DNA from: Mycobacterium rhizamassiliense
GTDB taxonomy: Bacteria; Actinomycetota; Actinomycetes; Mycobacteriales; Mycobacteriaceae
Assembly: GCF_900157375.1 (NCBI RefSeq)
Contig: NZ_LT721901.1
Coordinates: forward strand, 4,483,685-4,547,684
Length of the DNA stretch: 64,000 nucleotides
Direction of reading: 5' to 3'
Numbering within the stretch: the first letter of the stretch is position 1; each line of letters opens with the position of its first letter. The notes under the pieces are model-generated. The model ran no database searches. It worked only from the letters and a program-made list of their open reading frames with translations, and was not told where the DNA came from. Shown in pieces: positions 23,388-31,701 of this stretch. The position numbers and the translations under genes were made by a program.

Positions 23388-24725
23388 ATGGTGCGACGGA
23401 CGCTGGACCGATTCAGGTTGAGGCTTCGTTGGGCCATCTTGGACGGCCTGCCCCGCGCAGCCCTGGCGGTCCAGGCACGCTGCGGTGATCCGCTGGCCCG
23501 CTTGCTGGTTGGACCGCAGCGCGGTGGCGATCCCTACCCACTGCTCGAGCAGATCCGTGATCGCGGTCGGCTGATGCGCAAGCCGTTGGTGTGGGCCACT
23601 GCGGATCACGACCTGTGCCGAACGCTTCTGCGCGACAGCCGATTTGTCGTCACCAGCACCACGAACCTGAACCTGCCGGCCCCGCTGGCTTGGCTGATCC
23701 ACCGCACCGACCCGCAGCTCGCCCACCCTGGCGAACCACCGTCCATGCTGCAAGTCGACCCGCCCGAGCACAGCCGCTACCGCCACCCTGTCGCCCACGC
23801 CTTCACCCCGAAGGCGATAGACGCATTGCGCACCCGCGTCATCGACGTGAGTACCGCGCTGCTGGATCGCATCGATTCTTCGGCCCAGTTTGATCTGATC
23901 GCCGATTACGCAGCACCACTACCCGCAGCGATCATCGCCGACATCCTCGGCATCCCTGACGGCCATCGATCGCAGATGCTCGAGCGCGGCGACAGCGGCG
24001 CCCCACTACTCGATATCGGAGTGTCCTGGAGGACGTTTCGACGTGGTATGGAGATGCTCCGCGCCAGCGGCCAGGAGATCAACGCGCAAATCGACCATCT
24101 CCGCGCCGAACCGGGCGACGGGATCTTCAGCCACATCGTCGGCCAAGGCACCCTCACCCGACACGAGCTAGCGACCACCGCCACACTGATCGCCGGCGCC
24201 GGGTTCGAAACAACGGTCAACCTCATCGGCAACGCGATCGTGCTGCTCCTGCAGCACCCCGACCAGCTCGCCATGCTGCACGCCGACCCCGACCTATGGC
24301 CAAACGCGGTCGAAGAAGTCCTACGATTCGCCTCGCCAGTGCAGATGACCTCACGCACAACCGCCTGCGACGTCGAGCTGGCCGGCCACCACATCCCCGC
24401 TCACACCACCGTGGCCCTGCTGCTCAGCGGCGCGAACCGCGACCCGAAGATCTTCACCCATCCGGCCAGCTTCGACATCACTCGGACCAACGCCAAAGAA
24501 CATCTTTCATTCAGCAGCGGCATCCACGTTTGCCTCGGCGCCAGCCTTGCGCGCATGGAAGCAACCCTCGCCCTGCGCGCACTCTTCGAACGCTTCCCCA
24601 CCCTTCAACTCAACGGGCAACCGTCTCGACGAAACCTCGCAACGCTCAACGGCTTCAGCCGCATACCCGCAGCACCAGGAGTCGCCCCTCATACGACCGA
24701 ACCAACACCCACAACCGTGCCGTAG
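23388..24725 (+). CDS. Cytochrome P450 (CYP140-like)
   Basis: A 445-residue soluble P450. The oxygen-activation helix reads AGAGFETTVNLIGN, the ExxR is EEVLR in NAVEEVLRFASP, and the heme loop is FSSGIHVCLG with the axial Cys near residue 382. The N-terminal run DPYPLLEQIRDRGRL and the VDPPEHSRYRHPV stretch recall mycobacterial CYP140, from memory. ATG at 23388 follows GTAGGAGG. It is divergent from a TetR gene with an inverted repeat between. Redox partners are not adjacent and the substrate is unknown. A related but broken P450 lies at 39298-40661. Confidence 0.93.
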   Translation: MVRRTLDRFRLRLRWAILDGLPRAALAVQARCGDPLARLLVGPQRGGDPYPLLEQIRDRGRLMRKPLVWATADHDLCRTLLRDSRFVVTSTTNLNLPAPLAWLIHRTDPQLAHPGEPPSMLQVDPPEHSRYRHPVAHAFTPKAIDALRTRVIDVSTALLDRIDSSAQFDLIADYAAPLPAAIIADILGIPDGHRSQMLERGDSGAPLLDIGVSWRTFRRGMEMLRASGQEINAQIDHLRAEPGDGIFSHIVGQGTLTRHELATTATLIAGAGFETTVNLIGNAIVLLLQHPDQLAMLHADPDLWPNAVEEVLRFASPVQMTSRTTACDVELAGHHIPAHTTVALLLSGANRDPKIFTHPASFDITRTNAKEHLSFSSGIHVCLGASLARMEATLALRALFERFPTLQLNGQPSRRNLATLNGFSRIPAAPGVAPHTTEPTPTTVP

Positions 24726-24838
24726 CCGTTGCCGTTAACGCTCTAGAGAATATGCACGAATCGAATATGCAGGGTTACCAGTTGAGTACGCCGATTTCAG
24801 GTGGGGCGTCGCGCAGGAATGCCAAGCCATATTCGCTG

Positions 24839-25084
24839 CTAACCCATTGTCAAGATCGCGGCTGTGGCAACGCAAATCACCGTCATAAGGGCGACAAAAA
24901 TCACCGTGATCGACGACGCGCGTATGAGCTCTTCTTCCGTCAGCCGCGAGCGCGGATTTTCGACGACATCGGTGTCCCCTAAACAGGCCTTCGCGTTTAC
25001 TTTTGCGACCGCCAAAAGGACATCGTCATGGGCGTCGGCTGCGTCGATCTCGACTAGGTCTTGCGCGGCGATTGCGGTAGTCAT
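24839..25084 (-). CDS. Small C-terminally anchored membrane protein
   Basis: An 81-residue protein whose first 55 residues are acidic and soluble (for example AAQDLVEIDAADAHDDVLLAV) and whose last 25 residues form one hydrophobic helix (SSITVIFVALMTVICVATAAI). ATG at 25084 follows AGGGGC. It lies 26 nt after the tiny membrane protein gene at 25111-25323 in the same direction, so the two probably form an operon. I recognise no family; tail-anchored layout is the only feature. Base composition here is lower in GC than in neighbouring genes. Confidence 0.5.
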   Translation of the reverse strand: MTTAIAAQDLVEIDAADAHDDVLLAVAKVNAKACLGDTDVVENPRSRLTEEELIRASSITVIFVALMTVICVATAAILTMG

Positions 25085-25110
25085 ATCAGCCCCTAGGCTC
25101 GCGGACGCGG

Positions 25111-25323
25111 TTAGGCGTTATCTGGAAGGTCGGATGCTTCGGCCTTCTTGTAGGTCCAAAGATAGGACTGCGAGATCACGATTGCGGTAACGATCCCTAA
25201 CGGTCGCAGCACACAGTCGTGCTCCCACACTGCGCGGCGAGCCGAATCCGCATCCGTCAAGCTTCCATCGTGACGGAAGACTTCTTCCGGGAAGCTACTC
25301 CATTTTCGGTTCCGCGCCAGCAT
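25111..25323 (-). CDS. Small putative membrane protein
   Basis: A 70-residue protein with a polar N-terminal half (RKWSSFPEEVFRHDGSLTDAD) and one hydrophobic segment near residues 42-60 (LGIVTAIVISQSYLWTYKK). It ends in an acidic tail. ATG at 25323. It precedes the tail-anchored protein gene at 25084 with 26 nt between. No family recognised. Coding status rests on the plausible composition, the membrane segment and the tandem arrangement, so it is tentative. Confidence 0.42.
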   Translation of the reverse strand: MLARNRKWSSFPEEVFRHDGSLTDADSARRAVWEHDCVLRPLGIVTAIVISQSYLWTYKKAEASDLPDNA

Positions 25324-25466
25324 ATTTGGGATCAGGTGGTGTGTTCGCAGCTTGTCTAGCTGTGTGGCCAGTGGCTGCCTTTGGGACCTTCCTGGACGTC
25401 TGGGTTTAGCAAGGATCGCTGGTCTTCGCGCACACTAGGACAGTCATCCCCTGACAAGATGACGGA

Positions 25467-27152
25467 ATGAACACGGTCGCCGACTTCGATTTCATCGTCG
25501 TGGGAGCAGGCAGCGCGGGCTGCCTGCTCGCCAACCGGCTCAGCGCCGACCCCGATCGCCGCGTGCTCTTGATTGAGGCCGGCGGCAAGGATGACTGGTT
25601 CTGGATCAAGGTGCCGGTGGGCTATCTGTACACGATCGCCAACCCCCGCACCGACTGGTGCTTCACGACCGAGCCTGACCCCGGCCTGGCGGGCCGCAGC
25701 ATTCACTACGCGCGGGGCCGGGTGATCGGTGGCTGCTCGTCGATCAACGCGATGATCCACATGCGCGGACAGGCAAGTGACTACGAGCTCTGGGCACAGG
25801 CCACCGGTGACGAGCGCTGGCTCTGGGGTGGCCCGGACAGTCCCGGCGACACACTCGCGATCTACCGAAAGTTGGAAAACTACTTCGGCGGAGCCGACGA
25901 CTGGCACGGCGCCGGTGGTGAGATCCGCGTCGAGCTACCGCGGGTGCGCTGGAAGATCTTGGACGCCTGGCAGGCCGCCGCCGCTCAGGTGGGCATCTCC
26001 CCGATCGCTGAATTCAACCAGGGCGACAACGCGGGCTGCGCGTACTTTCACGTCAACCAACGGCGTGGCCGTCGCTGGTCGATGGCCGATGCCTTCTTGC
26101 ATCCCATCGCCCATCGGCCGAATCTGACCGTCTACACGCAAACTCAGGCCTTGCGGCTCTTGATGGATGACCAGGTCCACAAGGATCAGCGTCGGGGTGC
26201 CTGGACCACGGCGCAGCACCGCGTCGCCGGTGTGCGCCTGCTCAAAGGCGGCCAAATCGTCGACGTCCGGGCACGCCAGGAGGTGATTCTGAGCGCCGGA
26301 GCGATTGGGTCGCCGCATCTGATGCAAGTCTCGGGTCTGGGCCCGGCGGGCCTGCTGAACCAGCATCAGGTGCCGGTGGCCGTCGATCTGCCCGGAGTGG
26401 GCGAAAACCTCCAAGACCACTTGCAGATTCGAACGATCTACCGGATCCGCGGCGCCCCGACCGTCAACACGCTGTACCGCAATTGGATCAGCCGTGCGGG
26501 CATGGGACTTCAGTACCTGTTGTTCCGATCGGGGCCCATGACCATGCCGCCTTCCACGCTCGGGGCTTTCGCCAAGAGCGACCCCGCGCTAGCCAGTTCC
26601 GATTTGGAGTGGCATGTGCAGCCCCTGTCTTTGCCGAAGTTCGGCGAACCCCTGCACCCCTTCGCGGCGATCACTCCCTCGGTTTGCAATCTGCGGCCCA
26701 CCTCGCGTGGCCATGTGCGCATGGCCAGTGCAGATCCATTGACCTACCCGAAGATTTCGTGCAATTACCTGTCGACTGACGCCGATCGTCAAATCGCCGT
26801 GCGAGGCCTCCGGATGACCCGGCAGATCATGGCCGCACCTGCCCTCGCCCGCTACGGTCCGCAGGAGTTGCTTCCCGGCCTGCAACTGGTGAGCGACGAC
26901 GAGCTGCAGAAGGCAGCCGGTGAATTGGGTACGACAATCTTCCACCCGGTGGGTACCTGCGCGATGGGCGCCTTCGACGCCCACGGTCGGCCGCGAGCGT
27001 CCACCACGGTGCTCGACACCGACTGCCGCGTATTTCGCGTCGCTGGCCTTCGCGTCGTCGATGCGTCGGCCATCCCCACCATCATTTCCGGCAACACCAA
27101 CGCGCCGGTCATGCTCATCGCGGAGCGCGCAGCGCGGGCGATTGTGGGATAA
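25467..27152 (+). CDS. GMC-family flavoprotein oxidoreductase (choline dehydrogenase-like)
   Basis: A 561-residue glucose-methanol-choline oxidoreductase. The N-terminal FAD motif is VVGAGSAGCLLANRL (residues 11-25), GMC signature 1 is GRVIGGCSSINAMIHMRG, signature 2 is SAGAIGSPHLMQVSGLG, and the C-terminal catalytic His-Asn region is TIFHPVGTCAMG with SGNTNAPVMLIAERAA. Length and all signatures are normal, so it should oxidise an alcohol using FAD. ATG at 25467. The gene stands alone, without betaine-aldehyde dehydrogenase or transporter neighbours, so the substrate is open. Confidence 0.93.
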   Translation: MNTVADFDFIVVGAGSAGCLLANRLSADPDRRVLLIEAGGKDDWFWIKVPVGYLYTIANPRTDWCFTTEPDPGLAGRSIHYARGRVIGGCSSINAMIHMRGQASDYELWAQATGDERWLWGGPDSPGDTLAIYRKLENYFGGADDWHGAGGEIRVELPRVRWKILDAWQAAAAQVGISPIAEFNQGDNAGCAYFHVNQRRGRRWSMADAFLHPIAHRPNLTVYTQTQALRLLMDDQVHKDQRRGAWTTAQHRVAGVRLLKGGQIVDVRARQEVILSAGAIGSPHLMQVSGLGPAGLLNQHQVPVAVDLPGVGENLQDHLQIRTIYRIRGAPTVNTLYRNWISRAGMGLQYLLFRSGPMTMPPSTLGAFAKSDPALASSDLEWHVQPLSLPKFGEPLHPFAAITPSVCNLRPTSRGHVRMASADPLTYPKISCNYLSTDADRQIAVRGLRMTRQIMAAPALARYGPQELLPGLQLVSDDELQKAAGELGTTIFHPVGTCAMGAFDAHGRPRASTTVLDTDCRVFRVAGLRVVDASAIPTIISGNTNAPVMLIAERAARAIVG

Positions 27153-27282
27153 GTCGTTCTCCCGCATGTCCTTTCGCGGTTGTAGCCGAATGGTCACCGC
27201 TTGGTATCGATTTGGGAATGCAACCGCGTTTCGGCTGGCGCAGGTCTATCGGTAACAACAGCCACATCGTTAACATCGCGCG

Positions 27283-28110
27283 ATGCACAATTTCCCCCCG
27301 GCCGCCAGTAGCGCGCGACCGCGTGTCGTTTCCCGGCGCGACGCCTTGCGCTACGCCACGGCGCTGGCCGGCCTGGGTGCCGCGTCGGTAGGTGTCCGCA
27401 TTCCGACAGCGGCTGCCGCCGCTCCCCCTCAGCTGATCGACTTTGCCGCACACCAGATTCCGGCGCAGCAGATCCGGGCTGCCGGCTACAGCGGCGTGGT
27501 CAACTACGTTTCGATGTCGCGGCCCGGCTCGTCGTTCGGCGCCAAACCGATCACCCGGTCCTACGCCGATTCGTTGATAGCCGCGGGTTTGGTGATCGTC
27601 AGCAACTACCAATACGGCAAGCCGGGTAGCTCGGCACCGTCGGACTTCACGCGGGGCCACGCGGGCGGCATCGCGGACGCGCGCACCGCCTGGGGGTTGC
27701 ACACCGCGGCAGGCGGCGGCCAGGGTGCGCCGGTGTTCTTCACGATCGATGAGGACATCAATCGCGACACCTGGAATCACACCGCGCTGCCGTGGTTTCG
27801 CGGAATCAACTCGGTTCTTGGGGTTCAGCGCACTGGGGTCTACGGAGGGGTCAGGGTGTGCCAGTGGGCCGTGGCCGATGGCGTTGTCGGGTCTTCGAGC
27901 ACACCTGGCCGCCGGTGGGTCTGGCAAACCCGAGCCTGGTCCGGCAGTCAGGTCGACCCCGCCGCTGTTCTCTACCAGCGCGTCGTGAGCACTGCGTCCA
28001 ATCCGGGGCCGAAGGTCGGCGGACTCGAAGTGGACGTCAACGACGTCCTGGCCCCCGACTGCGGCCAGTGGAACCTCCATGCGGGCCGTCCAAGCGGCGA
28101 TGTGCGATAG
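27283..28110 (+). CDS. Tat-exported DUF1906 glycoside-hydrolase-like protein (Rv2525c-like)
   Basis: A 275-residue protein with a twin-arginine signal: SRRDALRY near residues 17-24, a hydrophobic stretch, and a likely cleavage after AAAA near 45. The mature part is a DUF1906 domain, with LIDFAAHQIPAQQI, GYSGVVNYVS, VSNYQYGKP, and FFTIDEDINRDTW carrying the acidic residues of the TIM-barrel active site. M. tuberculosis Rv2525c is a Tat-exported relative affecting the cell wall. The domain is related to glycoside hydrolase family 25-like enzymes. Activity is unproven for the family. ATG at 27283. Confidence 0.88.
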   Translation: MHNFPPAASSARPRVVSRRDALRYATALAGLGAASVGVRIPTAAAAAPPQLIDFAAHQIPAQQIRAAGYSGVVNYVSMSRPGSSFGAKPITRSYADSLIAAGLVIVSNYQYGKPGSSAPSDFTRGHAGGIADARTAWGLHTAAGGGQGAPVFFTIDEDINRDTWNHTALPWFRGINSVLGVQRTGVYGGVRVCQWAVADGVVGSSSTPGRRWVWQTRAWSGSQVDPAAVLYQRVVSTASNPGPKVGGLEVDVNDVLAPDCGQWNLHAGRPSGDVR

Positions 28111-28207
28111 GCGTTGCTTGCGCGGGCGGTGGTGACGCCCAAGCCGCTCCCCTGCGTCGTGCGGCTTGCGTCTCCTCTAATGATTCTGTGCGCCAAACAG
28201 TTTCGGG

Positions 28208-28819
28208 CTACAGCCCGGACGGCACGACCTTGCCGTTGATCGTCACAGTGACCTGGTCGGTCTTCGGGTTGTACTCGATCTTGCCGTGCTCGAAGGTCGA
28301 CACCTGAAGATCGCCAACGGTGTTCGCGTCGCTGGTGGGCAAGCCCAGCGGACCTGCCGAACCGTTGGTGCCGGTAGCCGCGGGTGTGCCGTCCGGGTTT
28401 CGTGGGACGTTCCAGGCCTCCCGGACCCTGCCCAGGATGATGTACGCGGGCGTGCCGGGCTGGTCGTTCCTCGCGGTGATCGCGCCGCCCTGGAACTGCT
28501 GGAACACCACGCCGCTGTCCCGCGTCCCCGCGTTGCGGTCACCCGTCAGCGGCTTGCCGAGAGCCTTCTTCTGATCATCGGTTGCCGATGAGTACTTGGT
28601 AGCGATCGGGCCGGTCAGAGTCACCTCGACGTCGCGCTCCCCGGTGAGCTTCACCTCGGTCGGAGGCGCTGGGGTGGTTGTGGACGTGGACGCGGCGTTC
28701 GCACTGGTCTGAGGCGGTGCCGACGCGTCGACGCTCTTGCCGTTGCTGCAGCCGGCGGTAATCAGCGCGACGGCGGCCAGGCCGACGACTGCCGGGTGGC
28801 GATAAACGATCGTTCTCAT
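28208..28819 (-). CDS. LGFP-repeat lipoprotein
   Basis: A 203-residue lipoprotein. The signal ends in the lipobox LITAGC with the lipidated Cys near residue 24, followed by a Ser/Thr/Pro-rich spacer (about 25-55). The mature domain carries two LGFP-like repeats, seen as ALGKPLTGDRNAG with GVVFQQFQGGAI, and PLGLPTSDANTVG with VSTFEHGKIEYN. Such repeats anchor or bind actinobacterial cell-wall mycolate layers. ATG at 28819. It converges with the DUF1906 gene, about 97 bp apart. It resembles mycobacterial Lpq-type proteins; I do not assign a specific one. Confidence 0.86.
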   Translation of the reverse strand: MRTIVYRHPAVVGLAAVALITAGCSNGKSVDASAPPQTSANAASTSTTTPAPPTEVKLTGERDVEVTLTGPIATKYSSATDDQKKALGKPLTGDRNAGTRDSGVVFQQFQGGAITARNDQPGTPAYIILGRVREAWNVPRNPDGTPAATGTNGSAGPLGLPTSDANTVGDLQVSTFEHGKIEYNPKTDQVTVTINGKVVPSGL

Positions 28820-29026
28820 GGGCTTCCCCCTACTCGCGTGTTCCTGTGGGTCAGGTTGCGGCTCCGAACGAACTTACGACGCGGTCATACACAGCGAGCC
28901 AGAGGCCCGAGTCAAAATCGCCGGTGCGCGAATAGCAAACACCAGGTTTGAAAGTCCAAGCTGTGGATAACCCCCACCTTCAGCTGCCGCTCCTGGATAG
29001 TCGGCACATTAAGAAGGGAGCCCGAC

Positions 29027-29485
29027 GTGGCGTTCTCATACATTGCATCGAAAACAACTGCAGCAACGGTTGCATTGGCGGCTGTCGGACTCCTTACGGC
29101 GACACCGGCATTAGCTGACCCACAAGTGCTGCAGTTCGGCCAGATGGCAGAGCTTTCCAGTAATGGCGGCACCATCGACTACACCGTGAGCAACCTGCAG
29201 CCCAGCGGCCACAACGACGGCGTGTGGTATTCCGACGTCACGGCCAAAGGTGTGAGCGGTAACGCAACTCCCAACATTGCCGACTTCAACGCTCGGGCCG
29301 TCAACAGCTCGACGTTCGCGGTGATGAAGGGCAACCAGTCCGACGGCCTTCCCGAGGGGCCACTCCCCTTGGGCACCCCGGTCACTGGGCGCCTTTACTT
29401 CAACGTTCGCAGCGGCACGAACCCCGACAGCGTCGTGTACCGCGACGCCGGCGGCACGGACAAGGTCGTCTGGAAAGGCCAGTAA
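29027..29485 (+). CDS. Secreted MPT63-like (DUF1942) protein
   Basis: A 152-residue exported protein. A Sec signal of about 30 residues ends with TPALADPQV, and the mature part has the immunoglobulin-like beta-sandwich pattern of MPT63/MPB63: VLQFGQMAELSSNG, DGVWYSDVTAKGV, TPNIADFNARAVN and a C-terminal DKVVWKGQ. GTG at 29027 follows AAGAAGGGAG. MPT63 family proteins are abundant secreted antigens of unknown function. The gene stands 14 nt from the convergent end of the kinase gene. Confidence 0.9.
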   Translation: MAFSYIASKTTAATVALAAVGLLTATPALADPQVLQFGQMAELSSNGGTIDYTVSNLQPSGHNDGVWYSDVTAKGVSGNATPNIADFNARAVNSSTFAVMKGNQSDGLPEGPLPLGTPVTGRLYFNVRSGTNPDSVVYRDAGGTDKVVWKGQ

Positions 29486-29498
29486 CCGCGCCCCCGCG

Positions 29499-31523
29499 TC
29501 AGCGCTCGATCACCGTCACCGAGCCATGGTTCAGGTCGCTGGTGACGTAGGCGAAATGTGTGGTTGGGTCGATGGCGATGGCGAGCGGATTGTTGCCCAC
29601 CGCAAGAATTCCGGTGACGATGCGCCGAGTGGTGTCGATCACCGAAACGGACCCGCCGCTGTAGTTGGCCACGTACGCGGTATTCGTCGGGGGGTCCACC
29701 GCCACCCCCGCGGGGCGTTGCCCGACGGGCACACTAGCGGCGACGCCGAGACTGATGGTGTCGACGAGAGACACCGATGCATCATCGCCGCTGGCGATAT
29801 AGGCGGTGTGCGATGCGCTATCGACGGCGATACCGGCCGGGTGGACACGAAGCGCGACCGAGCCGATGACGGTTCGGTTCGCGGTATCGATAACCGTCAC
29901 CGTTGGATCGGTATTGGTGACAAACAAGCGATGAGCGATCCGATCGATGGCGACGCGGCTTGGCCCCTTTCCGGCGGGCACCGTCGCCGTTACGGTGTGC
30001 GTCGTCGTGTCGATGACCGACACCGATGCGTTATCACCCTCAGTGACATAGGCGATCCGGGCATCCGGGTCGACCGCTACCCCGCCCGGATGGCTACCGA
30101 CGCTTATTCTGGCGATGACCTTGCCGCTGGCCATCTCGATGACCGACACCGAGGCGTCATCGAAGTTTGTGACGTACACGGTTCGAGTTGACGGATCCGC
30201 GGCAACACCCACCGGGTGGCGTCCCACAGCGATGGTGGCTGTGACCGTGCGGCTGGTGGTGTCGACCACCGAGACGGAGTTGGCACCGGTGTTCGCGACA
30301 TAGGCGGTGTGTCCGACCGAGTCGACCGCGACGCCGAAGGCGCCATTGCCCACCCGTATCGAGGTGGCGATCGTGGGTGGGCCGCTCGGCACTGCGGTCA
30401 CTGCCGCGCTAGGTGTGCCTCCCCCGCTAGGGTTCGATGGCGGCGGCGCCGCTGTCGGCTGCGTCGATCGAGTCGTGGATGGGTGTGTGCGCAGCAGGTA
30501 GAAGCCCGCGGCCCCCGACGCCACCGCCACCGCAATCACCGCGGCGATCACCCATGACCGCTTGGCGCGCGTGCGGTTCTCGGCCATCGCCTGCCCCGGG
30601 CCGAAGTGCAATGGTTTGTGCGCCTGCTGCGTGGGCTCACTCGGAAATGAGTCCACTTGTGTGGGGGCAGTGTCATCGGCGTTGTGGGACTGTGCATTCG
30701 GGTCCGGCGCGGGTAGCGGGACCGTGATCGCGTCGCGCGCGGCGCGTGCCATATCCACCGGGGTGGCGTAGCGGTGCTCAGGGTCCTTGGCCATACCGGT
30801 GGCGATGACCGCATCGAACGCCGGCGGTGCGCCGGAGTCGGATGGTCGCGGCGGCGGGGTCGCCAGATGCCCAGCCACCTGTTGCTCGATGCTGTCACCG
30901 GGATAAGGGGCGCCACCCGTCAAGCACTCATAGAGCACGCAGGCCAGTGCGTAGATGTCCGAGCGTGCATCGGCCTGACCGACTCTGAATCGCTCCGGTG
31001 CCATGTAGCGCAGCGTGCCGACCACCGCGTCCGTCCCGGTTAGACCGGTCTCGCCCACAACGCGTGCGATCCCGAAATCGATCAGATACGCAAAGTCGTG
31101 TTCATCGAGCAAGATGTTGGAGGGCTTGATATCTCGATGAACCAATCCCATCTTGTGCGCGGCGTAGACGGCTTGGGCCACCTGCTCGACGATATGCACC
31201 GCGCGTGCGGGAGACATCGCAGTGGAGGCCAGCACGGTTGCCAGGTCGCGGCCCTCGATCAGCCGCATGTCAACGAACAGCCGCCCGTCGATCTCGCCGT
31301 AGGTGTGAATCGGCACCACGTGCGGGTTGCTCAATCGTGCCGCTGCGTGGGCCTCGCGACGGAATCGCTGTTGAAACGTCCTGTCCGCGGCAAAATGCGC
31401 CGGGAGCACTTTTAGCGCGACTACCCGATCGGTCACGGTGTCATAGGCTCGCCAGACTTCCCCCATGCCGCCTCTGCCGAGCAAAGTGATCAGGCGGTAC
31501 CGGCCGAACGGAGTCCCTTCCAC
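29499..31523 (-). CDS. Transmembrane Ser/Thr protein kinase with extracellular YVTN beta-propeller
   Basis: A 674-residue receptor kinase of the PknD-like layout. The kinase domain (residues 1-270) shows GRGGMGEVW, Lys38 in VVALKVL, the catalytic HRDIKPSN at 129-136 and DFG at 149-151 with APE in the activation segment. A linker leads to a single membrane helix at about 324-344. The extracellular part (about 395-674) consists of seven roughly 42-residue repeats, each with HTAYVANxGANSVSVVD-like cores, a YVTN propeller rather than the NHL type of PknD. GTG at 31523 follows GGGAGG. It probably senses an external ligand; neighbouring c-di-GMP genes suggest a signalling region. Confidence 0.93.
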   Translation of the reverse strand: MEGTPFGRYRLITLLGRGGMGEVWRAYDTVTDRVVALKVLPAHFAADRTFQQRFRREAHAAARLSNPHVVPIHTYGEIDGRLFVDMRLIEGRDLATVLASTAMSPARAVHIVEQVAQAVYAAHKMGLVHRDIKPSNILLDEHDFAYLIDFGIARVVGETGLTGTDAVVGTLRYMAPERFRVGQADARSDIYALACVLYECLTGGAPYPGDSIEQQVAGHLATPPPRPSDSGAPPAFDAVIATGMAKDPEHRYATPVDMARAARDAITVPLPAPDPNAQSHNADDTAPTQVDSFPSEPTQQAHKPLHFGPGQAMAENRTRAKRSWVIAAVIAVAVASGAAGFYLLRTHPSTTRSTQPTAAPPPSNPSGGGTPSAAVTAVPSGPPTIATSIRVGNGAFGVAVDSVGHTAYVANTGANSVSVVDTTSRTVTATIAVGRHPVGVAADPSTRTVYVTNFDDASVSVIEMASGKVIARISVGSHPGGVAVDPDARIAYVTEGDNASVSVIDTTTHTVTATVPAGKGPSRVAIDRIAHRLFVTNTDPTVTVIDTANRTVIGSVALRVHPAGIAVDSASHTAYIASGDDASVSLVDTISLGVAASVPVGQRPAGVAVDPPTNTAYVANYSGGSVSVIDTTRRIVTGILAVGNNPLAIAIDPTTHFAYVTSDLNHGSVTVIER

Positions 31524-31701
31524 CGAAACCTCCCGACAGCTGCGATTCAGCAACACGATAGTCCACCGGTGGTGCGGCAGGCTAGCAACCGTTGCGGTAG
31601 CGTCGGCAAACATAAATCAAGATGGAGGGACCGACACTGCTCCGATAGTTGCCGCTAAATATGCTGTGCCACAGCAGGATTGATTTTTGAACTTGGAATC
31701 A

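Noticed and set aside
24749..24771. Direct repeat AATATGCA after the P450 gene
   Set aside because: Only two 8-nt copies 15 bp apart; too short and without context to support a function.
28240..28252. Another CGTCACAGTGAC copy near 28.2 kb
   Set aside because: It lies inside the LGFP lipoprotein coding sequence and encodes a Val-Thr-Val-Thr strand, so it is likely coincidence.
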